From Apostichopus japonicus (taxonomy: Eukaryota; Echinodermata; Holothuroidea; Aspidochirotida; Stichopodidae): DNA of 64,000 nt. The first letter of the stretch is position 1; every line of letters begins with the position of its first letter. The stretch lies in the NCBI RefSeq assembly GCF_037975245.1, contig NC_092572.1:32027989-32091988 (forward strand). The letters are read 5' to 3'. Made by a program: the position numbers and the translations under genes. A model generated the notes under the pieces. The model worked only from the letters and a program-made list of their open reading frames with translations, was not told the origin of the DNA and ran no database searches. Below are positions 48,211 to 60,758 of the stretch, one piece after another.

Positions 48211-50603
48211 CAGGGACGTAGTTAAGGTCTGGTGATTGGAGGGGTGTAGTGGCTGAAATTCAAGCTGGATGCATGGGTTTTTAAGCCAGAAAATTCCGAC
48301 TGCTGCCTTGCAAACCCACACCCACCCCCGGCTTATCGTTAACGATACGGTCAGTGTCAGTCAGACACCCCATCTTTCGCGACTGCACTTTTGTTCCGAA
48401 CTTTTTTCGACACTTTTAAGAAGCATTTGAAAAGTTATATTTTTAGGCCTGAGTATGGGCATTAATCTTATTCATTGTTTTATTCACATTACTGTGCCCA
48501 GTTTTTTGTATACTTTAATATTTTATGTTCTTTATTGTGGTTTATAACCCTGTCTTATTTCATTTTTTACTTTCATTGCTGTTGTTATTACTCTTTTTTC
48601 ATACATTTGGTAATTTTACATTCCAGGTATTGGTTATTTTGTACAGTGCTCTTGTGTATGTTTTATTTCATGATAACAGCACTGTAACATAAGGTATTTA
48701 TATTTTTTTCGTATTATGATTATACATTTGTACCACTGGCCCTCACTTCACAAACTTATTAATCACTCTGGTTAAGCAAGTAAGCAACTGAAGCAACATA
48801 AGTTATCTGCTTGAAGGCTACATAGAATACTAACTACAAAAGCTATTTTCATGTAACAAAGGGGAAAACTGTTTTTTTTTCAACAAATTATATTCGACAA
48901 AATAGTGAATTACCAAAAAATAATGTGCTTTTTCCTAGCTCGCTTAATATATTTTTTTGAGAGGGAGGAGGAGGGGTGGGTCGGCCGAGCTGTTTATCAC
49001 TAATATGAACAATCTGTCTACCATCTTCGTCAAGGACCAATAGAGCGCTTAGAAATAAGTATAAAAACATACTGTAAAAACATACAGTTTTCAGTGGTTG
49101 TGGTTCTCACGTAGGCCTATATATATAAATTCGATATGGACAATTTCGGAGGCGATATACGCCAACCTGTATTAACTAATAACCTGATAGTTAACTCTGC
49201 TCTAAGATGAATAGACAAAGTTCGCAGATAAAACAATTACAACCGTGACTAAAACTAGTACTATTTTCGTGGCAGCCATACGCATATAGAATAGCTGTAA
49301 ACGGCGCCAATATTCAATTTTTGTTAGTCTGACTCTCCCAATGGGAAACCGTAGCCGGGAAATATCCCTAGGACGGGGAGGATGCAGTTAAGGAACATAC
49401 TATGTATCGCCCACATGTTAAATATACCAAATTATTTACCCAATAATTTTTAAAGATAGTGCAACCTTGAAAAATGAAGGAAATCATCAAGAAGTTAAAT
49501 TTTAGGCCAATTCCCGAATACCTTTTGTCACTGCCCATTGATGTAAATCTCATGCTTTTCTAAAATAAAAAAAATTAATGGTCATTACTTCTGAGGAAGA
49601 TGGTTGTCTACTCCTATACAATATTATGTGGCCCGATTCCGCGAACAAAAATAACCACTGAGCTATTTCTATAAAATATTTTCTAGTCTAAATTCGGCCA
49701 AAATAGTCTTACACCTTTCGTCTACATTAATTGTATACCATGGAGACAATATATATACTGAACTTACTTGAAGCTATCGAACTTTTCATATTTAGCAGTG
49801 TAATAATTATTTATAGGAAGCGTGTATCACGTACGATTGCTAGCTTAGCTTCATAACATGCTGTTCGTGACGAATCATCGTTGTCGTTGTGCATACGATT
49901 CGTGACTCTCCATCGAGTGAGGTTAGGTAGACTATATGCATTTTATTACGCAGTGGCCAACTGTAGGCTGGTAATAGGCTATAGGCTACATTTAGCTAAT
50001 TGCATCTGCCAAACTAAGTAGCTGAATCAGTAGGCCCTACTGTTGCTACGATTAAACTCGAGTTAACGGAGCTGACGAGTATTCAAGATCAAAAGAGCAC
50101 TGACAAAATACCATGCAAAAACTCAACAGTTTCTTAACATTTTTTTCGACACTGAAATGGGGGGGGGGGGCAGTTGCTTCCACTGCTCCCCACGGATATG
50201 TCCCTGATATATACTGAATTTACTTGCAGCAAGCGAACAGGGTCAACCCACCCAATAGCAACATTAGTACATAAATAAACCGAATTGAAGCTGGCGAAGT
50301 TTTTTTTAGAGTATTCAAAATCATACGAAGTTTCGTATTGTGGAGTATAAGGATCGCGAGATCCAATTTCTCAAAGTGGCAAAGAAATTGTAGTAAATAT
50401 GACAGATTTAAGGTAAATTTTGACAGAAATTTTTCAATTTTTAGGTCATTCACAATCACAGGAATAAATGAATATAGGCCAAGGTAAATTCAGAGTGCGA
50501 CAGTCGAAAATTCCGACTGTCGCACTCCAATTTTTCATCGTCAGTTTTACCAAGTTGGCGAGGGAGGTGAGACACTCCACACCCCCATCTAGCGACGTCC
50601 CTG
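48211..50603 (-). mobile_element. Family-F hAT-like element, copy 2
   Basis: Ends CAGGGACGTAGTTAAG (48211) and, inverted, CTAGCGACGTCCCTG (50603). Flanks GCTATGGT (48203-48210) and GCTATGAT (50604-50611) are an 8-bp duplication with one mismatch. It is inverted relative to the copy at 28176-29881 and shares both end regions with it. It lacks the family-B insertion seen there. It has an extra ~430 bp bounded by near-identical 24-bp direct repeats (49750-49773 and 50207-50230). Middle parts of the two copies have diverged beyond visual alignment. Confidence 0.85.
50493..50527. repeat. 35-bp near-perfect palindrome within family F
   Basis: gagtgcgacagtcg and cgactgtcgcactc form a 14-bp stem around aaaattc. 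The equivalent in copy 1 (28258-28292) keeps the fold with a few mismatches. Confidence 0.9.
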
Positions 50604-50611
50604 GCTATGAT

Positions 50612-52287
50612 GAGCATTTGCCTCGAAATTAAATGAACATAAACAAGAAAGGTGCAACATGATTGACAACATTCTACGGTCTCATATTTAATGTACATCG
50701 AGACGGCGAAGTAAAAGCGGGATATTTTCAGTACATTCCTTAAAGCAGTTTAGGTGAACAAATTATTTGATTAAGATATTTGTTAATGTCATTCATTTCT
50801 ACTACAGTATAGTTTTGTTTCAGAAGAATATAACCAATGTTTCACGAGTATGTAGTGGTATGTTGAGAACGTTTAGCAACGACGGTTGTGTCAATTATAT
50901 TGTTTCAATATCATACAAGCTACTGGTGTTCTACTAAATATTGAAATGATATTCTCGGTTGTTAATTATCATACCGATGCTCGTAAATTACTTACAGAAT
51001 TTTCTCTCAAAAATTATATTTTAAAGATATGTATTTCTGTTCACTTCCAGATTTTTAAAAGTTTGTTTCTACGTTTGGCATAAACGTGATACAAAAGTTA
51101 ATGTGAGTTGTTCCTCTATTATTTGGCGCCCTCAACTCTCCACCCAATCCTAGACACTAATGATCAGGAATGCATGAGGCTGGAATGTCCAAGTGTCGCA
51201 ACAGCATATTTTTAACACTTTTAAGATAATTATTAAAATACAATTACCGGATGACAAATTAGGAATATTTAAAACAGATTACCAGTTACCGACTATATCG
51301 TAGTTGGAGCAACTCCATGCACCCACCCCCCCCCCCTTCGGATCCTGACTGCTTCAAAATCGTATAATGTATGTATTTTTTGTGTCTATTCAAAACACGC
51401 TGGAAACAATACGAATATTTGTCTTATATTCATATTTTATCAAATGATTGCATATGTTTTGGTTACCATGGTATCTGCACAACAAAACAACGAAGCGGAT
51501 TGAAGTATATGCATACTACTACAGAGTTTCTTTCTATTTCCTAATTTACTCTCATTTTACACGAATGCAATAATCACCCCCCCCCCCAAATCCCCTCTAA
51601 AAGAAAAAATGAAAAGAAAGAGTATTAGATCGGAGTCCTTGAAATGTCAGTAATTAAAATAGCTCCTCTTCCCTTCATATATACAAATAACCATCAGAAG
51701 AATATACCAGAGTTTATTGGTTTCAAATAAAAACCCAGACCCTTCCTTTCATTATATCTAAGCCTGCTTAGACCCACACAGTTATGTCAGTCACATATAC
51801 ACTAATATTGATAAATAATAATTTAAGCAAGTGATCTTTCAAATCCCATAAAGCTTTCTAAGCAACACGTTTAATTTATTAGCAAGGTATAGTGCTATCA
51901 TGGATATTTCTAGCTTCTGCACTTTGTGTTGTTTTTGCTACAATCTGCTGGTAGCAAACTTAACCGCAAAAGGGGAGATAAGGACCTTGAAAACATGATA
52001 CTTTATTTTACCAAAATCACGCCAGGAAAGATGAGAGTTGGCTCTCTACATCCCCCCCCCCCCCCACCACATGGAAATAGGAGCGGGAAGATGTCTGAAA
52101 GTTCTTTCTTTACATCAAAACTTCTAATATTACTGGCAACACGTAAACTGCACAGATAATGTACCACTATGTTGATTTATTTACATTTATTGGGGACTGA
52201 AAACAGAGCTAGGGCAGCATAACGCAAACAAGCTGACCAGACTTGCATTATGAGCAATATCTGAATGAAAGGTGAACAATCTCTTAC
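50612..52287 (-). other. Intron of NLR gene A
   Basis: No further exon recognised. C-runs occur near 51329, 51578 and 52052. Confidence 0.5.
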
Positions 52288-52349
52288 CTGCCATTGACCG
52301 GTTTGTAGATTCAGACGACGAAACGTTCCATTTTTGAGAATATTCCAAA
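52288..52349 (-). CDS. NLR gene A: exon of the post-LRR region (62 nt)
   Basis: The acceptor (tttttcatcag) and donor (CAG before GTAAGAG) are both good. With one base carried from the exon at 55686 the frame gives Val and then WNILKNGTFRRLNLQTGQWQ, ending on a codon boundary. The Trp-rich RLNLQTGQW ending resembles, in my recollection, the segment after the LRRs in large echinoderm NLR sets, which needs a search to confirm. The third frame has a stop; the second is open but does not fit the upstream phase. Confidence 0.65.
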
Positions 52350-55300
52350 CTGATGAAAAACATAAAAGAGAGATATGTAAATGATAAGTGCATACTTAAT
52401 CTTTATTGGTCTCGAATGAAATCATTAATATATTCACCGAATTTATGTTGGTTCTCGATGATAACTTCATATCAGCGGAGTAATCAATTTGGTTGATTCC
52501 TTAATTTTGATCTTATCAGTTTACTACCATTATCATTTCAGTACAGTGTAGCTGATCAGTTTATAATCATGATATCTCAGTAAGATTAGCGATCAGTTTA
52601 CTATCAATAATCCTTCATGAAACATGTGAAACAACTAAAATAGGAACGAATATTGGACTAAATTAAGAAATCAATTCATGATAGTCGAGTATTCGATGCT
52701 CAGATCAAGAATAGTAGTCCATGAGATGATGAACTGATCAGAGAACACCCAACATCAGTGACGTCATCACAGATCAAGAGAGACATAATTAAACACTGCT
52801 TAAAAAAATGGAAAAAGAAGAAAACGGGGTTCTGTTTGAAAAGCTAAGTTAAGTTAAGTTATATATTTAAAAAAATAAACAAAATATTTTCATAACCACG
52901 TAGCCAGTCTCCATGTAAGAGGACTGCTGGATCTGAGCGCATTCCAGTTCGGTAAAGGAAGGTTATTTGTTTTACAGACAGGGTTCCTTTGTTTAATGTT
53001 ATTTTAACTCTACTAAGAATAAATCATAGTTGTAGGAACACGGTACAGGTGACAACTGATACCTCGCTTTGCTAAGTAGAGAGTGATGGGGTTGTGGGGA
53101 GGGGGTGGGGAGGAGGAATAAGTTATGAGAGTGCCAGAAAATGAAATTATAAATTTAAGTTTAATACACTTAGTTACTCGTCCAAATATCAACGTTTTCG
53201 AAAATAAATAATGCACGACTTATGTGACTTTGACAACATCTTCTCTGAATCTCTCGCTAAGCTGTTCCTCACGAGATAATTTAGTAAACACACATCTGTC
53301 TACAGTAGTCAAATATTTACTGGTTCGGGCAAATGTGTTGTTTACACTAACTACTTATGTCTTTGAGATTGAGCAATGATGACATCGTCAGCAGTGACGT
53401 CACTCCACCATTAACAATGGGAATCTCGATGTGTCCTTTAAACACAGAACAATGAACGAGTGTACAATGTGTACGAGTCTGAGAAATAATGTTGAGGGGG
53501 TGGTGATAGAGAGGTTTGTATGTATGTACATTACTCTTAATTAATTTAAATAATGCATTTAGGTATAGAATATTAGTATAAAGATATGTTATTGTACAGG
53601 GAAATGAAACATTTGATTGCTCGTGATGATTGTGAAACTATCCCGGTTATCTAGATATTCAGTTTTACAATATGCTAAATCTATGCTTTTTCGCGCACAA
53701 AGAAACGTCTCATGTCGGTAATCTGACCTAGTTTCGAATGAGGTGTAACAGAAGTGTTAGACACCGCCATCGATCCCAGAAAATACACACACAGCTTGCT
53801 ACCGTCGGTAATTAGACACTCGTGTGCAGTCAATTACATACAGCTACGGTCAATACCCACAACACAGTGTACATAGCAGCGTGGACATCTCAGGTCTAGA
53901 TCAAAGATAACAGTGTATCACGTTTCATTACTGTCTGCATTGGGTAGCGAAAAGAAGAAAACGTCATTTGGAAGCAACGGAAACTTAACTTTTCAGAGCG
54001 CGACACGCGGTTTAGGGCGAGTCTTCAATGCCTTTAAGGTAAATTAAATGATGACGTAGGCTTCTCAGTGCAGTCCTAAATGTTAAATGTTATCCACAGT
54101 TTTAAAAATTATTATGACTCAACTTTAATATGAATATTTTTAATAGCTGACATAAAATATCTACATTTGTCAATGACAAATTTGTAATTGTTTGATATGT
54201 CATTCGACGTCATAGGTATTGTTTTACTTATTATTGTATATTCTGTGGTGCATCTGTATGAGCTGACCTAATAACCTGTGTGTCAGACTAAGTAGTCCAG
54301 TTAGTTTACGAGCCTCCAGTTATTAAATGAGAATTTATTGAATTTAACATTGTATACAAATACAACCTGGACTTATAGCAGTGACTTTATCGATCTAATA
54401 AAATATATCAAAATTAAACTTCTACTTTTATTTACACAAACAATCGAGCTATTTGTGACATGCGTGAAACTACTTGACAACCTATCTTCTAGTAAATAAT
54501 CAGAGATAAAATATGCATGAAAAATTAAGTGACGTACTTAGTGAAATATTTTAGGAATCTGATATCAGAAGATAACCCTCTACAAAGTTTTCACAGATCT
54601 CTGTTTAAAGTACATTGATAATACTTGGGTAGCACATAGGATGACTCGAAATAATCATACAAAGATTGACATACATCCAAACTGTCCTGAGAATTTGTGT
54701 TTTACAAGGTTTGCAGACTTTGACCTCTGCTGATCTCAAATGACAGTTAACCTTGAAATAATTTTTTAAAGAATATCTTCGGTGCTCAGTTTCCCTACTA
54801 ATTTATTTCGAGCCAGATGTAAGATTTCCCCCAAAGTTCCATTAATTAATCTACAACAGCAGTATTACAAACCAATCTGATAGTTGATGTGGATGTGTCC
54901 CTAAATAGGCTACCTCAGTATGAATATATATTGCCTTGGTGGAACAGCTTGTTGTGCGCATGTCTGCTTGAGTACTTACTGCGACGCTTATTATGCGTTT
55001 ATTTGTTCAGGTATTGGTGACGCAAGACATGAAACAATAAAATGTCACTATATCGATTAATTTGAAATTAATGAAAACCTGCGATATATGTAGCTTAATT
55101 AGCATATCAGCACATACTTAATTTGTTGTTGAATAATCATGGTAAGACTTCCAACTAGTATTGTACCTTTGATGTAAGCAGACGTACTTCAGAACATTCA
55201 TATACAAATCACTGCACCAGTTACTTGATCCTATTTCGCTGGTAATAAATAAACCACAAACATGGATGCCTTAACTTTCCCTAGCATGTTACGTTAATAA

Positions 55301-55685
55301 AATGCGATATATACAAATGGAATATGCTTAGAATATTTGAAGGTTTTCTTAAATAACTTGTTTAATTCTTCAACACGTGTTATGTATACACTGTCATATA
55401 CAGTATCTGGAATATTATTATGTTCATTAACTCTTACACACCACATACGGAGTAATTTCCAGTCCTGATTGCCTACATACTTTGTGATATTTTATGATAG
55501 CTTGCTCTTAATGCATTATTCGGAAATGTAGGACTATAATAATTTGAATAATTTAGAAGAGAGCATATTCCAGATATGCTCCACATAATGTACATTTATT
55601 TTATTTATAACAACCTACTTTCAAAGCGTCCATGTATTAATATTTTATAACCATACTTTTAATGTACTGACGTCATTTCTTTTAC
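52350..55685 (-). other. Intron of NLR gene A
   Basis: About 3.3 kb of AT-rich sequence without a further splice-bounded coding frame that I can defend. A GTAAGT donor-like site near 54975 is preceded by stops in all frames. Confidence 0.5.
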
Positions 55686-55780
55686 CTTTGACATTTCTTG
55701 TTTTCAATGATGACGGGATCGATGTGACCGGAATAGTCTCTGGTATAATATATCCTACTGCAAGCATAGGGTAACCAAAC
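55686..55780 (-). CDS. NLR gene A: exon following the LRR exon (95 nt)
   Basis: Acceptor cacttcacag and donor AAAG before GTAAAAG. The LRR exon at 60759 leaves two bases (AA). The first base here completes Lys, and the frame then reads FGYPMLAVGYIIPETIPVTS and on through SSLKTRNVK, leaving one base for the next exon. This continues the LRR pattern (TSMKELK then a hydrophobic repeat face). Another frame is also open but starts in phase 0, which does not fit the LRR exon. The third frame contains a TAG. Confidence 0.65.
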
Positions 55781-56034
55781 CTGTGAAGTGATGATAAGAA
55801 TCACATCATGGGTAACGATTCTAAGGAGACTGATGTGTTATCCATCTAATATAATGAAGAATTAAAAATGCCTCATATGTTCAAAATAAGATATGAACGA
55901 TATTGTGGATCAGATTAAGACAGATAAACGAAATTGGAAGTCAAATTTTAGTAAACATAGACACATGGAAACAAACTAACAAATTTAATTTGAAGTGTAA
56001 CAAAATTGCTGCTTACGAAGCACTGGAATGTAAC

Positions 56035-56238
56035 CAAGGGCGGCGGAACCGGGGGGGGGGCACAGGGGGCACGTGCCCCCCCGCTTTTCCTCAGGTTAAA
56101 AATGTGCCCTTTATCTACATACAAATTGAGGGTCTCAAGTTAGCAAGAGGCCAGGGAACCAGAATGAACACTCGGGAAGGGCCGTTTCCGGCCATCTGAG
56201 GGGTTTGTAAAACCAAAAATTTTTTTGCACGCTCCGCG
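56035..56238 (+). mobile_element. Family-D left fragment, cut by a family-B element
   Basis: Starts CAAGGGCGGCGGAACC like the nested element at 19646, with a G-run and the gggaagggccgtttccggcc segment, and stops inside the hairpin module (gctccgcg) where the family-B element begins. Confidence 0.75.
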
Positions 56239-57295
56239 CATAGGCGTAGGAGGCGGGGGGCTGAGGGGGGGGCTGCAGCCCCCCCAACAATTTTTTTGGG
56301 TGAAAATTCGGGCAGTATGCTGAGAATTTTTCGGGCACCTACTGGAAGAATAATAATATGCAATGTGTTTTTCTGGGGGTTTTTTTGTTGTAAAAATTCG
56401 GCAATATGCTGAGAATTATTCGGGCATCTACTGAAAGAAGAATAATTTGCAATGGGTTTTTCAAATATTTTGGTGAAAATTCAGGCAATATGCTGGGATT
56501 TTTTTCGGGCACCTACTGAAAGAATAATAATTTGCATTTTTTTTCAATTTTTTTGGTGAAAATTTGGGCAATATGCTGAGAATTTTTCGGGCACCTACCA
56601 GTGGCAGAGCGTCCATACAGTCAGAGGGGCGATGACCCCTGACGGACTCAAATGGACTGCTGGCGCCCTTTTCAGCTTTTTACCACTTTTTACTTATTCG
56701 CGATTATTGACTTTTTTATTGCGCTCTCAAATACCTATTAACATTTTTCACATTTTGTTGGTGCAATTTTCTGACAAATGGCGATGACACCTATTTATTC
56801 TTCATTTATCTGCAAATTAGCAAGGCCCGGAAAGGGTCATTTCCGGCGATCTAGGGAGTATCTTTACTCTCTTACTTTAAATTTCTGTACTCTCCGCGCC
56901 AACCTGTGGTGGCGCTCCGCTTAGGTAGTGTCAAAAGCGCCCCTACAGACCATTCTCTCCCCCCCCCTGACCAATACCCCCTAGCTCCGCCACTGGCTAC
57001 TAGTGAAAGATGAAGAATTTGCAACGTGTTTTTCAATGTTTAAACTTATATTATTATTATTATCATTATTATTGTAACGACTTCCCCAATTATACTAACC
57101 AATATAGAAGGGTAATAACACGGAAATAATTTTATGTTATTGGCAGGTGATGTAATAACTGATGGATGCCTATATGATGTGCACATTAACAAGTAGAACG
57201 CGCGGAGCGCGCGAAAAAAATTTGGTTATATTTTTCGGGCAAGTCGTTACAGCCCCCCCCCCCCCCCCAAATCAAATGAGGCTCCTACGCCTATG
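56239..57295 (+). mobile_element. Family-B element with a nested insertion
   Basis: Ends CATAGGCGTAGGAGG and inverted GGCTCCTACGCCTATG. The interior has four diverged repeats of about 85-110 bp built on ttcgggca-cctactg-aagaataat, followed by the cgcgcggagcgcgcg segment of the family. The immediate flanks (gctccgcg and cttgagac) do not match, so the two family-D pieces on either side are probably not one interrupted copy. Confidence 0.75.
56599..56995 (-). mobile_element. CAGTGGC-ended element nested in the family-B copy
   Basis: Ends CAGTGGCAGAGCG and inverted TAGCTCCGCCACTG. The family-B sequence reads through from gggcacctac on the left to ctactagtgaaaga on the right, with CTAC repeated. 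A minus-oriented hairpin module lies at 56887-56930. Confidence 0.7.
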
Positions 57296-57488
57296 CTTGA
57301 GACCCATATTTTAGGGCTAGGTATTAGCAGCATAAGACACTCGGGAAGTTCCGGCCATCTGGGGGTTTGAAAAACCCAAACTTTTCTTGTACGCTCCGCA
57401 CCAACCGATGGTGGCGCTCCGCTTAGATAGTCTTCACACATTAGTCCCCCCCCCCCCCCCCAATAATTTTCCCGTTCCGCCGCGCCTG
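57296..57488 (-). mobile_element. Family-D fragment, near-identical inverted copy of 23373-23560
   Basis: Reading on the minus strand it begins CAGGCGCGGCGGAACGGG at 57488, passes a G-run, the hairpin module (57388-57431) and cggccatctgggggttt, and ends at the family-B element. It differs from the 23.4-kb copy at very few sites, so the two are recent relatives. Confidence 0.8.
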
Positions 57489-57612
57489 GTCTATCATCAG
57501 TACTTCATCAGTTCAAACCTTAGATCATATCTCACGTAATCGTTGATTCATTGAGAGCAAACAACATAAAGCGTTAAAAACTTGACTGCGCGATATGTAA
57601 ATGCTGATTTAC

Positions 57613-57704
57613 CTAGCCCACCCGTCACGAAGTGTACACAACTGAATCTTGCATTCTTATGCCTAGCGGTCAATGCGAAGAACATTCGTCTTTCTTTATG
57701 GGTT
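57613..57704 (-). CDS. Candidate exon, possibly immunoglobulin-like
   Basis: Acceptor ctacgctttcag and donor TAG before GTAAATC bound 92 nt with one frame open, containing ERRMFFALTARHKNARFSC. The Ala-Arg-Phe-Ser-Cys after a Leu-Thr turn resembles the F strand of an immunoglobulin domain, but one strand is weak evidence. It lies in the intron between the LRR exon and the 95-nt exon of NLR gene A. It accepts the two bases left by the LRR exon but then forces a stop in the next exon. It may be an alternative cassette, a fragment of another gene, or chance. Confidence 0.22.
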
Positions 57705-58094
57705 CTGAAAGCGTAGATTCGAGATATTTAGGCACAATTACTTAACATGTTTTCACTCTATTCGCTGCGAATTGACGTAACAAAAACCCCGGATATGCGA
57801 CCGATGGAATACAATAACCCACAGATCTCTACTAACTGTATTTTCAGGAACACAACACCTCTCCTTTGGTTTCTTTTCTGTTTTATTTACCTTAACTTTT
57901 CTTGTTACTTGACGAACATGTTACCATCACAGTATATATAGTTTTAATCAGCATACCACCATGATTCATGTAAAACATCGCAAATCATGACACAATGAGC
58001 TAATTTAAACAAGTTAACAACTGTCTTGTTTTTATTTCAGCAACAAATAATATATGTGCAGGGCGATCATGAACCGTATCATATTTACTTTTGA

Positions 58095-59620
58095 GGGGGC
58101 AGGGATCAGGAGGAAGGGGGGGGGGAAGGATCGACTTCGATATCAAGTAGCTTTGCTGAGACGGATATCAAGGTGTCTTTGGAAGTAGAGCATGCGGTAA
58201 TTGTATTATAACTGTACATTCAAAGGTACATTGGTAGGTATTCCTGGTTACTTTTATTTGATGGGTCATGTAGTCACCAAGAGCCCGCTTGTTTCCTTAT
58301 TTATTTTCTTAGTATGGTTGTGAAGAGAAAGTGGGGAGGGGGGTGGGGGTTGACTGTTTTTTATACCTTCTTGTTCTATCATTCTTACGTCAATAGGTGA
58401 ACCAGGCTAATCTAGGTTCTGATTTGATACTGACTTGATATAGACTTCTGACCTAAACTTACACTGGCCATATGTACGACCTAGATACAACCCTGGCAGT
58501 TGTATTAGTGTTTATACCGATAGTTAACTTGTTTGGTTCATTCATTGTGTACCGGGGATAGAAATCTGTTCTTCATTTTGTTAGCGAGTGTTATTCCTAT
58601 AATGTAAACCAATTGGAAGAAAGTCTGAAGGTTATGATCAAAGCCTTCTAGGCCTTTCTATTTCCGCTAAAACAGTTAAGTTGCAATTTTGAAATCGATT
58701 TCTATTTTTCGTTATCTATTATTCATTTTAATCTTCGAGGGAAAAATGTCATCCACTTTCACCTGTTCTGTGCAGCTTAAAACAACTAGTGCAGTATAAA
58801 AATTGATATTTAAAGGGATATAAGATCTCATAAAACGAATCTTAAAGTATCTCATATGCTTTGCTTTCTTGTTCGTGTTGTTGTTTGCTTGTTAATGGTT
58901 TATGGCTCAGAAATGTTTCGAAATATATTAACTTAGTAGATTTCTTGGTTATTATGACTATATTTCAGATTTGGCAAGGCGGCATGAATCTTCGAATTAC
59001 TTATTCCTTGTTAAACACGAACAATATCTCATCTCGCATATTCAGTACGATTTAACCAAACTATTATTGGTTGTAATGGCAAGCACTATCAATGAATATT
59101 TGATTATAAAGATGCCAATTTAAACACCTGCAGGGTGCTTACACTTTTCATCATAAGTGTCGAAGACGTTTAATAGTCACTTGATATTATTTGATAAGAA
59201 CAAAACAGTAGACAGGGCTGGCTAACTTTAAAAACTTTTAAAATCGATTATATACGACGGGGAGGAGAGGGGTGGCAAAGGGAGAGTGGTGGCGGGTCCA
59301 GGTAAGGCGTGTGAAGGGGAGTGGGGCAGTCTAAACTTACTGAAGAGCACATTGGGATTGGGGTAAGGTATTTATTCTAAATTTGCTTATTTTCTTTCGA
59401 GATTTGGGGGAGGCGCGGTGGGGGAAGGGGGAGGGGGGGGGAGCGGGTGCCGCTTTGTTATTTTAGTAACACGTCAGCTGTAAGTTGAAGATGTCACTGA
59501 CTATTTTGTGAATGGTAAGGACGGAAAGGAGCATTTTTTACGAGGTTTGATCTGTGGGACCAATGAAGGCTAGATGAGGAGATAGGTTGGGTTAGGTGGG
59601 GAGGGGGTGGTCTTGGAAGA
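58095..59620 (+). other. Series of G-rich clusters
   Basis: Clusters of G-runs on the plus strand at about 58097-58127, 58333-58350, 59258-59330, 59405-59450 and 59597-59612. They are compatible with G-quadruplex formation on the non-transcribed strand of NLR gene A. The rest of 57.7-60.7 kb is AT-rich intron. Confidence 0.6.
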
Positions 59621-60758
59621 TTAATTTACACTAAATTGTAAAGGACCAAGCAGTGACGTCATGATCGAATCGACTATGAAGTAACAATAATACGAGGAAT
59701 ATTAAAATAGTAAACAGTGTTTGTTTAAAGTTATGAATTATACAAAGCTGAAGCTTTCGGTTAAATTTTTAATTATTGTTAAAAATTATGTTAAAATATA
59801 AGCATAAATATTAGTTTAGCCTATTTTGTATAATATCGTATTTAAAACTATAAAGAAGAATTTGATCTAGTTTTAAATGGATTAAATTTGAACCTCTGAA
59901 AATACAGATTTGCCTTGAATGATATTTACGGCAATAATCTTATTTTGTTTTAACTTGATAGGTAACTCAATTGCAATTATTTATATCCTTTTTGTTAACT
60001 TTTATATTCTTTTAATTTGTTAACCTATATTGAGTAGCTATTTTTTGAAATTTCGACAACTAAAACTGTTTTGTAATTGGTTGCTTGTTTGGTATCATTC
60101 TAGAGTATCATAATCTGATCACACTTTTGGGGAGTTTATTACAACAAAGTTATTAGTTTTTGCTATTTTTATTGCCATCATTTTACTACTTTGATATTAA
60201 TAACGATTTTCAATCTCTTGCGTTGAGAAATTCTAAAATTAATTGTTCATAATTGAAAATCAAATATTTTGGAGGTTTCAGTCAGAAATAACAGTTATTC
60301 CTTATAAAACAGTACATTAGAATAATTATTGTACTCGCTAGAATTATTAACATCCAACTGCTTTGTGTATATATCTCTTATTTTATCATAATAAAGGTTT
60401 CTGTCATTCTAAAACCTAATTCTTAGTTAAATTTTACCATTAAACTAAACAAAGCACATTTTTAACAACCCCCACCCACCCTTCCACCCCTCTCTTACCA
60501 ACACTCTCTTAAAAATATTCCCTATTAATCCATGATTATATTTTGTTTCATTTATCAAAACATCCTACAGAATTCTTTCGTCGATGACCTAATTATTAAA
60601 ATAAATCCAACTAAACTTATTAAATCCAATCCTTGACATTAAAATACAGCAGACTTAACATTCTCTATTGTTAGTTTAATATAGATTACTTTTATTAATT
60701 AAATTAATTCCCTGTTTAACGGTTATGATGATTCTAACATCTACACCGGAGTACTTAC

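Noticed and set aside
58476-58608. Exon-like frame on the minus strand upstream of the Ig-like candidate
   Set aside because: Its donor phase fits the candidate at 57704, but the acceptor is poor and the residues match no domain, so the evidence is too thin.
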